Assembly: GCA_023238725.1 (NCBI GenBank)
Contig: CM041547.1
Span: 20,159,144-20,223,143, forward strand
Reading direction: 5' to 3'
DNA from: Scortum barcoo
Taxonomy: Eukaryota; Chordata; Actinopteri; Centrarchiformes; Terapontidae
Length of the DNA: 64,000 nucleotides
The translations under genes and the position numbers were made by a program. Shown here piece by piece: positions 1 to 12,677 of the stretch (within the stretch, counting starts at the first letter, position 1; each line of letters opens with the position of its first letter). Under the pieces are notes generated by a model. It did no database searches and was not told where the DNA came from. It saw nothing but the letters and a program-made list of their open reading frames with translations.

Positions 1-1734
1 CCAATGATGATTTTGAATGGGAGACAAGTTAGTCATCTCTGAAGGAAATGAAAATCAGGGGAGGTGAAAGGGTTCTAGCAGAGCTAACAGTGATAAACTT
101 TACTACAACTGGTTAAGGCACACATTTACATTAACTGTCTGATGAAATCTAAATTAAATAATCATACAAGATAGACTTATCATTTTTAAAGAGGAAAAAT
201 GTAGGTTTTACTTCCAGAAGCACACTTACTGTGTGTTTTGTGAATACGATACTTGCAGAATCCTGGCTGAGAGAGACCGTATCCTGTGTAACACTGGATC
301 TGCATCAATGTTTTTTTCAATGTCTCTGTGGTTTACAGATGTAGATCCACCGATAACATATAAACCGCTGTATTGCGATGATTAACGGTGCATAAAATCC
401 AAAGAGCAGAGTGGATCATTTGCCATGTGAGTGAAAGTAGAGAAACACAGTAGTGGCACAGTAGTGGAAGTGCAATGAAAAAAAAACAAATTCTACTGCT
501 GCCTCTGTTATATCCCCATATCCTCCTGTGTTGGAATTACATAATACTGTTCATTGTTGTGGTTTTTGTTTGAAGGGTAATCATCAAAACTTTTTCCTGC
601 TTGTTCCAGGCTGCTGATTTGTGAGAAACAGCTGTCAATAGCCCAATATATCATGTCAGACCCTGTAATATGATATTTATTTACCTGGAACCACATTGTT
701 AGATGTATTTCAGCTGCACCACTTGTTCTGTGGATTCATTGACAGCATAATGTGATTGCTGTGTGTTTTGGCTTCTCTTATCAGTTTGGGATTTGCTCTA
801 AAACGTCTTAAAGTTTCGCCAATTGCCTCAGGCTGAGCTTAGCTTATCCACCATACTTGTGCGGTCTGTTCCTCCTCTGCGGGCTCTGCAGCGTCTACCG
901 GGGTGCAAGTCTACCATATGTTTAGTTCAGACGTCCACACTTTGACTCTTTTATGACTGACCAGAGAGGCGGACAGACAGAAGTTGCAGGGGAGCTCATT
1001 CAATACAATGTAATAATACATTTTAAAGAAAAAATTAGTCTTTCAGCTAAATGTGCTGTGCACACTGTAGGAGCAAAAAAATATACCGCAGCACCAGTTA
1101 AATTTTTTTATTCTTTACTTTCAGTTAGCAAACAACCACCCTGCTTGCCACAGACAACTGTTAAGTGCACCAAAACCATAAACTCTCTGCCACCTCCATC
1201 CTTCTTACATAATACAGGTGACTTTTTTTTACTTTTAACTGACCAACCTGTGTAAAATATTTATGTTGTAGTATAATTGTACAATCATTTAACATTGATT
1301 TGATTGAGGTTAAATGCTATCTCCTGACCCATGCTATCAATAATTCCTGAAAAGTTAATGTAAACACCTGCACTGTATGATTAGCTGTATCAGCGTACAA
1401 AATGAGCAATTACAAGTGAAGGTTGGTTGGCAGGCATATGCTTGAAAAGCTCCTTTTTTGCTGTCCAGACGTCAAATTTATCCACTCTGGAGAAACCTCA
1501 TATTTCAGGGGTGAGTTGAAATTGTCAACTGCGTGTGTGCGGAAGCCCACAACAAAGAGAAAAGATATGTTTTCAGATGACTCTGTATTAGCGGACATGG
1601 CCTCAGGCTGTGTAAGTAAGCCATCACAGAAACTGGATTGGCTTTGCTTGGGACCTGATTAATTGAGACATCTGACCTCTCGACTGCTGGCTGACGTCTG
1701 GCCGCGCGCATTCCTGCATACTGGATTCACTCAC
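1..1734 (-). other. ntn1 last intron (partial), no gene seen
   Basis: AT-rich intronic sequence downstream of the exon at 1735-1809. I looked for the terminal NTR exon (a run like VQIHIL...WWKF) in all three minus frames and did not find it. The short open frames here show no family resemblance. Confidence 0.7.
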
Positions 1735-1809
1735 CGTAGTCTTTTTTACAGTACTTCTTCATGGTGATCTTCATCTTTCCCTTGGATGCTTTACAGTGAG
1801 ATTCACAAT
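1735..1809 (-). CDS. ntn1: ntn1 exon: start of C-terminal NTR domain
   Basis: This 75-nt exon encodes DCESHCKASKGKMKITMKKY and then CKKDY. It is the first strand region of the netrin (NTR/TIMP-like) domain, with its conserved cysteines and the basic character that aids heparin and matrix binding. Acceptor CTAG, donor GTGAGT. The exon with the rest of the domain is not found in positions 1-1734, so it is inferred to lie outside the window. Confidence 0.92.
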
Positions 1810-4800
1810 CTAGGGAAAAGAGGTGAGAGGGAAAGAATCAATGTTAGATAGCAAATTTCTGCCTGCGCTTCATGAAATACCTCCTATAACACCAAAAATC
1901 TATTTCCGTATCATCAGGCCAGGCTGCAGTTGAATGGAAATGTGGTCCCATTGGGTCACACTATTTGTGCCCCCGGGGTCTCTAAGATGCCTTCAAAGTT
2001 CCTCTGTGGAACCAATTATAGCTTACACAGATCCTCCTGTGTCTGTCCACACACTCCTACTATACTCCAACTCTTCCACTCCAGCCTGCTCACTCGTCAG
2101 TGTCCTGGCATGCATTGTGTGAGCTCTGAGGGCTGCAGAGGTCACCCCTGCACAAAAGAAGATCACGGGGGGGATATTTAGCTAGTGACCTGCCAAAATT
2201 TAGCAGGGACCCTTTTTGCAGCATCTAAGCCACATGAGGCGAGAAAGTGAATACTCTAACGTTGGCAGAGGCTAAATGTTCTGTGGCCCTCAGAGAAAGA
2301 AGCTCACAGACTTATGATTAATGTCTTGTGGTTTCCCTTTTACAGCAGCGTATGTGCACCTGACTTAATGCCAGAGGGCATTATCGATGGCCACTGCTGT
2401 CGCGCTGTCACTGCTCCAGGTACCTTTTGTAATGAGGGAGCCGGTGGGACCAGAGGCCAAAATGAAAATTGAAATAATTTGTTCCCCCCACTTTCCACTG
2501 ACTGACACAAATTGGAACCAGATCATCTCTGAGTGTTGCGCCCCCCCCCTCCCACTCCACCTCTCCCAGAGCAATAAGCCCTGTGCTCTTTTCTGGGGGG
2601 GTGGGAAAGCTGGGCTGGGCAGTCTGAAGAGAAAGGAGGGGGCAGTTGAGAGAGAGAGGGGACCTTTCAGCTTGCCTGAATATGGACAAACTTCATTATT
2701 TCTTCCAGCCCTCTGTCCAGTCTTCCCCTTTCTTCCCCATTATACTCTGTGTGAATGAGGTTGCCTGGGTAATGATTGAGGAAGAAAAAAACGCCCCTCT
2801 CCTCCCTCTCAAAAAAAAAAAAAAAAAAAAGCAGTTTGGGACGTGGGATGAGGATCGAATTCATGTATGTAGAGAAAGCATTTCTGGTGGAATGCCTGGC
2901 TGCTTTCTGGGGTGGCGGGAGAAATAAGAAAAGAGGAAATCCCAAAGTAAATGAAATTGACGAGTCCATATCGAGCATGCCTGATTTCCATGTAAATGAA
3001 GTGCTGAGGGCGGGGGGCCTCTTTATCTCCCGCTGGCCCCTGGGGGCCTTTATCATACCTCCCTTTGATAGCTGACGCTGCCCATTAGCCCCCTAGCCCA
3101 ATCGGCGTACTGGGCCATTACACCCACAGCTCTCATTAAGGTCCAATCTCCTGCTGCGAGGACAAACGCCCCCTTTGTGTGTCCTCTGCGGCAGTGCCAC
3201 GTTCATTCTGCGGGGTCCCTGGGGACCACACTGCTCCTAATTTGGAGGGTGGTGACTGTGTGGAGTTTCTGACAGGAATCCAAACTCCACACAGCTTCGG
3301 CAGTCCCTATAGTAGGAAGTGGGACTCACAACAAAGCTGAATGAAGTCAGTGGCGCCACTCTCATCACACACTGATCAAGGATCAGAAGTGACTCAGCCT
3401 CTTTAGTCAAACCTGTATCATGGTAAAAACTTAGCTGACATGCTGTAATTTAATAAATACCCAAACTAAGCTAAGGCAACAGGTTTACAACGTGTTTGAT
3501 TCTGGTTAATTGCATTTATGAATGGCCTTCATAATCAGATTTAGAGGACACAGAAGACACATAAATTGAACAGAAGCTGCAGGTAAATATTTTTTTTGCA
3601 CATCATCTAATGTCAACAGCCCAACCTGGAGACCCTTGACAGAGCACACGAACAATCGGGTCGGGCAGGGCTCCACTGTCGACACAGCCAGCCTTGATTG
3701 AAATACAAACTGGTGCAAATGAAGCATGTAATCAGATTAGGGCTGAAACCCTGGGGGAGGCTGCCGGGCAGGCTGGGAATACAGGCAACGAGGCCACAGG
3801 GAGCACTGGCAAAATATCTGCAGTTTACATCAGCAGCTGTCAGACCTCACTGTGTCTGTGTTTAGCTGAGGAGCGAAACTATGAATGTTTGGAAAAACAT
3901 GCATGTGCTGGAAATTGTGTGTAATTACGGCTACGTAATGAGCAATTGCTTTAGTTTAATAGCACATTTTAAAAGATAAATGATAAAATGACAACAGAAA
4001 ATACATTAAAAGAGCAATATCACTAAATCATGCAGGTGTGCTTCAAAGCATATAATGTACCATAGTTCATAAGAATATGAATTTTGGAAATGTGTTTAAT
4101 TTTTATTGTTTTTAAATCAGCAGAATATGTGCATTATTACTCACCTGATGGCTCATCATAGGTGCTGTAAGTTGCTGTCGGAGATGCAACTGGGATTTCT
4201 GTGACAAGGAGAGGAGTAGATACAGATTTTACAGTACCATCATATTGCAAGGCGTACCAAATAAAACGTGATGAGGGAAAATATGTAGCTCAGTTTCCTG
4301 GTTGTTCTCCTCAGAGCAGACCTTTACTCCAGAGCATATATGAATTGCACTTAGGGATGGATTTAATGGGATGTCTTGTTAATGAAAGCTGATTCTGACA
4401 CGCAGATGTGCTGAAACATGTGTATCAAGCCTGTGAGTTTCCCATTAATGTTCTGCTCCCTCCTGATTGTGGTATGTTGAAGGTAAAGAGAGCCAAGGCC
4501 GCCGGTCTTGTTAAAGTCGGAGCTGGCAGGGAGTTACATATCACAAAAATTTAATATCACACTATTAAAAGCAAAAGACATTATCTAAAAAAAATATACG
4601 AGAAACCAAATATATTCTACTCTTCAAGAACCCCATTTCCTCCAACTTTTACACCACATTTGTTACCTTCCCAACAAAATTAAAGAAATCCTATTCCAGC
4701 AGGTTCACAGGGTTTTTTTTTTATCATCGAGGATTCTGGCCAAACATATCACTCTGATTCACAGAGACCATGTCCAATTTCCTAACACGACTTTATCAGA

Positions 4801-7800
4801 AATGTCAACCCTCGTAACATAGTGGACAATTGTTGGTGTGTACATGTCCTCCCAGACATCACTGTTATCTTATCTTTTCATGCCAGCCAGCTACTTGATG
4901 CTCCTAGCTAAAGCAGCTACTAGCGACCCATCTCTGTTTCTGTGAGGCGTTGGCGTTTATTGCCGAGGGCCTGGAATCTGCAGGCAGCAGATACAGCCAA
5001 TAAACATATCAGCCATCATTCCCCTGTACTCGTTCTGGGGATTTATTAAGGGACTGGCCGTTAATGGCGTCGAAGGCACACAAGGCCATGTTAGGCGAGC
5101 TCTAATGGTCTGTTTATCCAGGCTCTGGTTTAAACAGCCAAATATCTATCCAAAATATCTTAAAAATAACACAGGATGAACGTGAGCGCTGAATTCATGC
5201 GTAACAAGTATGTCCTCCTGTCCTTTTCAGGTATTGTCCTGAGGTACTTATCATGATTTGACATCGCTGATGGAGTCTGGGTATCAAATCTGGACTTGTA
5301 GGATTTGACTAAACAAAATTGACTAAATGCATGGTAAAACCAGTCATTTAAAGGTCACATGAATTCTAATAGAACCCATGAAATGACTGGTTGCACTGGT
5401 GTAAATTTTTTCATGTAAATGGTATGGTGTGGTGAACTCTGACCCATGAATTTCCATCATCATGAGCCATCTTGAGATAATCTTCAAGTGCACTGGTGAG
5501 CCAGAGAGTCCGACACGGAGGAAGCTATTGTAGCTTATTAGCTGTGCATTACTATCAACTCTTATTAAACTTCCTCTGTCTGGAGGACTATGGACTGCTC
5601 AGCAGAAGCAGCTGACTATCACAGCTAAAGATGTGCAGATTCATTTGAACTGTAAAGTGTTTCTGGGTAACAACTTAGCATTATCAAGTTTAAAATAATG
5701 TTTTAGCTTTCAGCAGTGATTTTATTATTAGTTAACATATTCCTTTTTAATGTTTCAAGATCAGTAATAATCCCTTAAAAAGAGCCACTTTTGGATTACC
5801 GGGTTGACAAAAATCCTCTTGGTTGGCTCATGCCTCTGTAGCTATCCGTAATTAATCTCAATTATGTTGGTAGAAATTGAGGAATCCATAACCATTACTT
5901 AAAAAAACAATCATTTATTACTGCGTGCCTCATGGCTTGTTTGTAAAATGATGAAGTCACTAAGAAGGTGATTTTCTTCCTGTTTATATGAGGCCATCAT
6001 ACTTGTAGTTCTACACGTTAATGAGTTCTTAATAAATGTATTTACATCAGTCTTTTTTTCCTTGACTCTGTGACCCAGATGTTTTCTTATGAAAGTCTTA
6101 CCACTGATCTCTGATGTGTATGAATGACTCGTCGGCCAATAATCAAGCAGTCAGTTATCTATTTATAAATGATAAAGTATTCTTCATTAATAATGTAAGA
6201 CCAGGTGCCCTAAAAGAGGCTGCTGTTTGTGCAGTTAATATGGATCAGCATGCTCTGGATCCATTTATTGTGTGTAGAAGTCATTGTGTGTTGAAGTGGG
6301 ACTTACTGATGCAGGGGGCGATGGGAGAGCGGCTCTGCTGGTAGCCCTTGGCACAGCGGTTACAGGTGATCCCTGTCACTCCGTCCTTGCAGGGGCACTG
6401 GCCTGTTGTCTGGTTACACGTCTTCCCTGCTGCTCCAACCGGATGGCAATCACATGCTATGGTGGAGAAGGAAAAAAAAAACAGCACAAACACATCAATC
6501 CACATTGTACCCGAGTAAACAACTTGTGATTCGAAAAATGAGGACATGAGCGGTTTACAAAACCAGCACAATTACAAACAAATATCAGCTTTCAAATGAC
6601 TACAGTATGTCTCTGTTTGTCCTCTGCTGCTGACTCTACATATTCCATACAATAAAAAGTAATCTTAGCACTAAAATGGAGTGAGAAATCATTCACATTA
6701 GAGCGGGCTGTGTTTTCTTTCCAGACCATCACAGATGGGGAACTGGGCCCTGCACCAGCATAAAACCTCAATCAAATTACACTCGTTCCCTCCACCCACA
6801 ATGACCGTACGATTCTTCATTAGGTCTGCTCTGGAAGGCACACAGAAGAGTAAATAACTTGATTAATTATAGTATTTCACTCTCAACGCACAGTACCGGT
6901 CTACTGTTTGTAACTCAAAATGTATGTGGGTATGTGTTATCCGCGTGTGTGTGTGTGTGTGCTTTGGGCTGCATGTGTCTTTGAGCTTCTTGAGAGCGGG
7001 CTTTGTGTCCTCCGCACTGTCGCGATCAGACCGACTGTGTGCTCTTCAGATTGAGTTTCCAATGTAAAGCTTTCTGGCAAAGAGCTCCCTGCAAATACCG
7101 CCTCAATAATGTTTCCCATTAACGGACGAGTGGAACACACTTCAAAGTCTGTTTAAGCTGTTAGTTGGGGGGATCGCAAGTTAAATGTGAGAAATTGATT
7201 CTCTCTATGTGTGTGTGTGCGCTCTGCCAAACGATTACCATAAAGCCAGTGTTTGAAGTTGAAGCCCAACCTCCCCATTAGCTCTGCATGTGTTATATGT
7301 ACCAGCAGAGTCATTTGAAATTAGCTTGAAGTGGTCCAGTAGAGGTTGGAGTCCCTTTTAGTTGGGATTTATGGAGCTTCATGAACATAACAAGATGCTT
7401 ATTAAATCTTTTTATAAAAAGGTCTAAAGTCTTTGTTTTTGTTCTGCTTGATTTGTCTCATAAAAGCGTCTTCCAAGTGTATCTGTTGAAATGCAGTCAA
7501 ATGGGGAAATTTTTAGCGATCCAGTTAATTTCCTCTGAGAATTCAACATGTGTACGTTCTTTACATAAAAATGAGGAAGGGCTGTTTAATGGAAACAACA
7601 AATGCAATGAAAATAATAATCACACAATGCGGCTTGTTATAGAAATCTCTGTGTTATCATTACTGGCCAAGAAATGGTCTGACATACTGTGTCAATTTTA
7701 CACTTTTCAATCAAGACAAAAGATGTCAGTCAGCTGGTAGGTGATTTTGCTACCTTTGGACAGATCCAGGCTAGCTGTTTCGCACTGTTTGCGGTCTTTG

Positions 7801-10800
7801 TGATAGGCTAAGCCAACCAGGACAGCAAATAAACTAATTTTCCAAAATGTCAAACTGCTCCTTTAAGAAGGTGCAGACATGTTCATTTATGATTTATTCT
7901 ACGTTAAATGTGATAGACTGAATAAAGTTTATAAGGCAATAAAATATCACAGTACTTCAATTTAAGTTTTTAAGAGCTTGTAATGACCAGTAGTCTGAAG
8001 GTATTTGTTACCACTGCAATCTCAAAAGTCCCCTGATGCAAAACCACAGCCACACCGCCCTCACAGGGGGCTCCTACAAACTGGACACATTAATTAATTA
8101 CAGCCTGCAGTGGGGGGCCTGTGGAGCTGAATGGTTGCTGAGGGGTTCGGAGGAGTGCCGCGCACTGAACCATGTACCAGCTTCAGCTCTGCGGACTCGC
8201 CGTGCCTAGTTAAAGGCTTAGGCTGCCAAACGTATGAGGGGACGGGGAAAAAAAACAAACTGTTAGGGGGGGGTGTGCGCTGTGGTTCTCCAAGAGCCAT
8301 GTTTACACTGCGCTTGATGAGGGGTGAAGTTGTTAATCTGGGAAATAAAGCATGAGGCATTCTATGCTGCCACTAGATATGTAGGCGCTGTATAATGCAG
8401 AAGAGCAATTTTTTTTTCACCAAAGTTCCAACTATTAAGCAAATCGCTGAGAGGACATTTTGTTGAGATGTGGACTTTTAGCGAGGAGGGGGGGGGCAGT
8501 TAAGGAATGGGGAATGAAAGCAGACTTCCTCCTGGCTGTGTTGGCACGGCGCTGTATTTCCTGTCCAACAACAGCAGAGTGGGGTGGTTGGCTGATTTGA
8601 ACAATAAATATAGTGCTTTCTAACTGATGTCACATCGGCCTGTTTTTGTCACCTGAGGAGAAAGGCAGCAATCAGGCTGTTTGGGTTTGTTCCCAGAGCA
8701 CCGATCTGGATGTATGGAGGGATGGCGAGAGGGGCTTGAACTTTTCAGCTGTTTGGAAAGACTTCGCAGAGATCTTTGGATGTTGCTACATCATTAGGGC
8801 AAAGTGAGAACCTCTGTTACACTAACCTGCTCCATCACCCTTGAACCCAACCACTCCTCAAATACAGCTTGTGAAAATGTTTAGGCTGGCAGTGTGAAAC
8901 AATGCTGCAAAGAGCCATTTGTCATTTTTTTTTAGCTAAGCACAGATGATCCATCAAGCTTGTGTTCAGCACAACGCCGCCACATGCAGTAAATCAATCC
9001 CAGCGCTCTGTTTGAGCGTGATCTCTGACTGTCTCAGACACAAAATACCCAATTATGAAAACACTTTTGCAGGCTCTGTAGCTTATGCCTTTTCTTTTAT
9101 TTAATGCAAGTTGAACGAGTCTGCTGTGGCATGCAGTAGGAAATATCATGTTGCTATTCCTGAGTTTAAATAGCCGGCGGTACACCGAGGAGAGGGGCAC
9201 CGGAGGATAGGCATCCTGAGACCCTGTCACCAGCCAATCACGGCTCAGCGGTGGAAGTTTCTCAAGACCACAATATGTCCATCCGCCCAAAGTCACTCAT
9301 TTATCATTAGTATGTGGTAAGAAATTGTGATGCAAATGTACAATGTCATCCAACATTGTTTAAAAGCAGCGTGCAGAAGTACTGTCATAAATTAGTACCA
9401 TTTGAAAGGGTTTTTTGTGGTTAATTTTCCACACTATAGACATTCCCGCTAAAAACATCAATCATCTCATATTCACAGCCACGTTTGGAGGTTTGGAGGC
9501 AGATACACTGTCACACAGACAGACAGGCAGAGATATGTACAAGCATTTTACACATCTATGGGATATTTTGCCGGTGAGTGTACAGCCAGAGTGACAGCAG
9601 TTTGTTTGCTCAGGGCCTCGAAGCCTGTCTTTACTCCCTGAGGTGCTGCGAGACAGAAGGAGCTCAGCTTTTGTCTCCCCACACATTAATCCTCAGACAC
9701 TCGGTCTCAAACCTGACGTATGTGCCGCACCTGTGTGTGTGTGATGTTTTTCTGCGCCCATGCACTGTGTCGTAAGCTTGAATAGGAGAGCGGGACGCTT
9801 AGCAAGTTGTTTCCACTGCCACGTTCAGTGGATCAACTCACACCTCTGTTCTGTTTGTTGTGTTTGTCTTTTCAGGGATCCACAGTGGACCCCAAATAGC
9901 TCGGGAGCTGCACGGGTCAGTTCACAGACACCAAGACAGGTGGGCGCTTTTCTCCACAACTTTTTAAAACAAATTCCTTTAATACCTGAAGTGTGAAACA
10001 GTGATGGGAGAAGAACACAGATCCTTTTTTAAACAAACGTACCTATGACACAATGAAAGTAAAAGTCCTGCATAAGTAAGTAACATCATTTTTTTTATTG
10101 ATAATAAAAATAAAAAGTAAAGTGTTTTTTGGAAAGTAGTCCTTGTGATTGTTAATACTGATGAAGTGATTTGTGAGTAACTTTTTGCCCCTTGAATTGC
10201 TCGAGATGGAGCTAATTATACTAGTGTATATACTGTAAAGTGGTTTAGTCCAGTGTGGATGTCAGGGCCCATCCATAAGATAAATCTGAGGGTGAGCTGA
10301 TTAATGGGAGAGGAGAGGATAAAAATAAAACAACTCCTTCTTCACAATTCAATGTTTTTCTCCAATCTTTGCCATTTTCTTTGGTTGAACTGTTAATAAT
10401 TCATACAGTATGTTTATGAAACCAAGTTATTCAAACATGCCAGGGTATGCCGCAGACAGACATCTAAAACATGACAAAGGGCCACAACTACTTTTGTAAG
10501 ATGTCACAAGCCATAAAAATCAACAATGGCTCATTATGTTTTTAATGCAAATTATGAATCTGAAAAGAAACTAATAACTGTAGTTGTCAGATAAATAAAG
10601 TGGGGTAGAAGTACGAAGTCACATAAAGGTTACTAAAGTGAAGTATATGTGTATTTAAAGTTTTTACTGGGTTACTTCCACCACTGGAGACAGAGGACTT
10701 GTGCAAGTAATGTGTATAAAACATGACCTCAGCCCTAACTTTAGTGCCAGTTCTTTTATTTAACTCAAAAAGACACTGTGAAGTTACATCGCTATAAATT

Positions 10801-12520
10801 CCAGCCTTTGTCGTATCCCGTTACCTTTGCAAGCTCTCCGGTGAGAGATGGACTTGGTCATGTCCCTGTAGTAACCCTCCTTGCAGTAGTGGCAATGGCG
10901 TCCCGCCGTGTTGTGACGACAGTTGAGACAGACTCCGCCACTCCTCCGGCCCGACAGCTTGTACAGCTCCATGTTGAAACGGCAGCGTCGGGCATGCAGG
11001 TTACAGTGGCAGGCTGAGAGAGAGAGAGAGAAAGAGAGACACTGAACTTCTGCTTTGAAATTTTGCAGATCAGCTAGTCATAACATTTTTAACTGAAATA
11101 ATACGTTCAGTGCTCAAATTTAAACTATCCCATGTGGCTCTGTTGTCATGTGAAAGCCATGTGACAGTTTTGCTGAATTTCATGTTTTCACTCCAGTTGC
11201 ATGGTTACGGAGTCCCCTGTCAGTTGAGAAACTCCAAACTCTTACGCTCATGAAACCGAAAGCAGTGCCATCAAGCAGCAAAACAGCGCTGTTTTTCTTA
11301 GCTCCTGAAAAGCTGACATTTTGGAAATATGAGCTTGTTATCTGACAGCGGTGAACGCGGTTGTGGTGTAGAGCCAAATGCAGTCGAGTGAGGGCCTGAG
11401 AAAATGCATTTACTTGAAAGACATCACAAAGTCTCAATCTTCTGTTTTTGCGTATTAAAACAGCAGGTCATTGAAACAGATGCTGGGCTCGGCCTGCTCT
11501 GGTCTGGAGAATAATGGAGCCTCTAAAAAAACGGCCTGGTTCAGGCTCTCGTTCGCCCGGCCACCTGCTTGTGAATTTAACCTCTGAACCCCGGTGATGT
11601 CAGGCAGGAAAACTTTCTTCCGCTCTCCCACACATCTAAGAGACTGGTGATTTATTATTGTTATTGCTATTTTCACTCGTTAATACTGACCCTTAAGTTC
11701 TTCACTCACGCACTGCAATGATTTCAGACATTTACCAAGCTTTTGTCTATGGAACCCCAAAGTGGTCAATATTAAATAAATAAATAATACATTAAATTAA
11801 TTATCCCATGATTAAATTGTGTAAGATATATAAATGGAATAACAACTCGAGTAATAACTGAGGGAAATATTAAAACTAATCTCATCATTGTTAAATATTA
11901 TTTAAATATTTCTATTTGACATCTTCATTTATGATTTTTATAATTTATTTTAAAATGCCCTTTTTTAAAAGGGTCACTTTTTATGACATCGTCACCGGCC
12001 CCCTCACCTGCTAGCCAATCACATACCCTCTTCCTCTCTTAAGCGAGCTCAACAGCAAAGACTCTTTAGTTAGATTAGTTAGACAGCGAGTTGGGTAGCA
12101 TGTGCAACCTGGAGCTAAATAAAAGAGAGGGAGCCATTTGGTCCCAAATTGTAGTCTCATTTATTTATTTTACTCAATTTATTAATTAATTAAGAGCAGT
12201 TTGGGACTCCATATTCTCTACTGTCACCATCCTTGTGATGATTTCTCCTTTAGGTCACTCTCTTCCTTCATTATGCTGAATCAGGCACGTAACATTGATA
12301 TGAACAACCCTCACAGCTCCTCACATTTTGCTAATCTCTCCATCAATGCGCCCGTCTTAATGTTATTACAGGAAGATGCAGGCGATAAGACTGTCACATA
12401 TGCTCCACGTTCATCAGTGGTCTGAATCACGTACAACTAACTCACACCTGCCATAAGGGACCAGAGCTGGCAGGTGGTTGGGATTCAGGAACACTCCTTC
12501 TGAATGGGGGGCCCAGACAT

Positions 12521-12554
<34 letters not shown>

Positions 12555-12643
12555 GTGTTTGGCAGCTGTCACAGGCTTATCTCCCGCACTTCCCTCCCCA
12601 GGGATGATCCTACACACACTACACCAAGCTTTGAAGAACTCTT

Positions 12644-12677
<34 letters not shown>

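Noticed and set aside
2667..3056. A 129-codon minus-strand frame with a Phe run
   Set aside because: The Phe run is the translated poly-A tract at 2811-2830. The rest has no relatives.
5338..5392. Perfect 12-bp inverted repeat (AACCAGTCATTT / AAATGACTGGTT)
   Set aside because: Expected at a fair rate by chance in 64 kb of AT-rich sequence, and no other sign of a mobile element around it.
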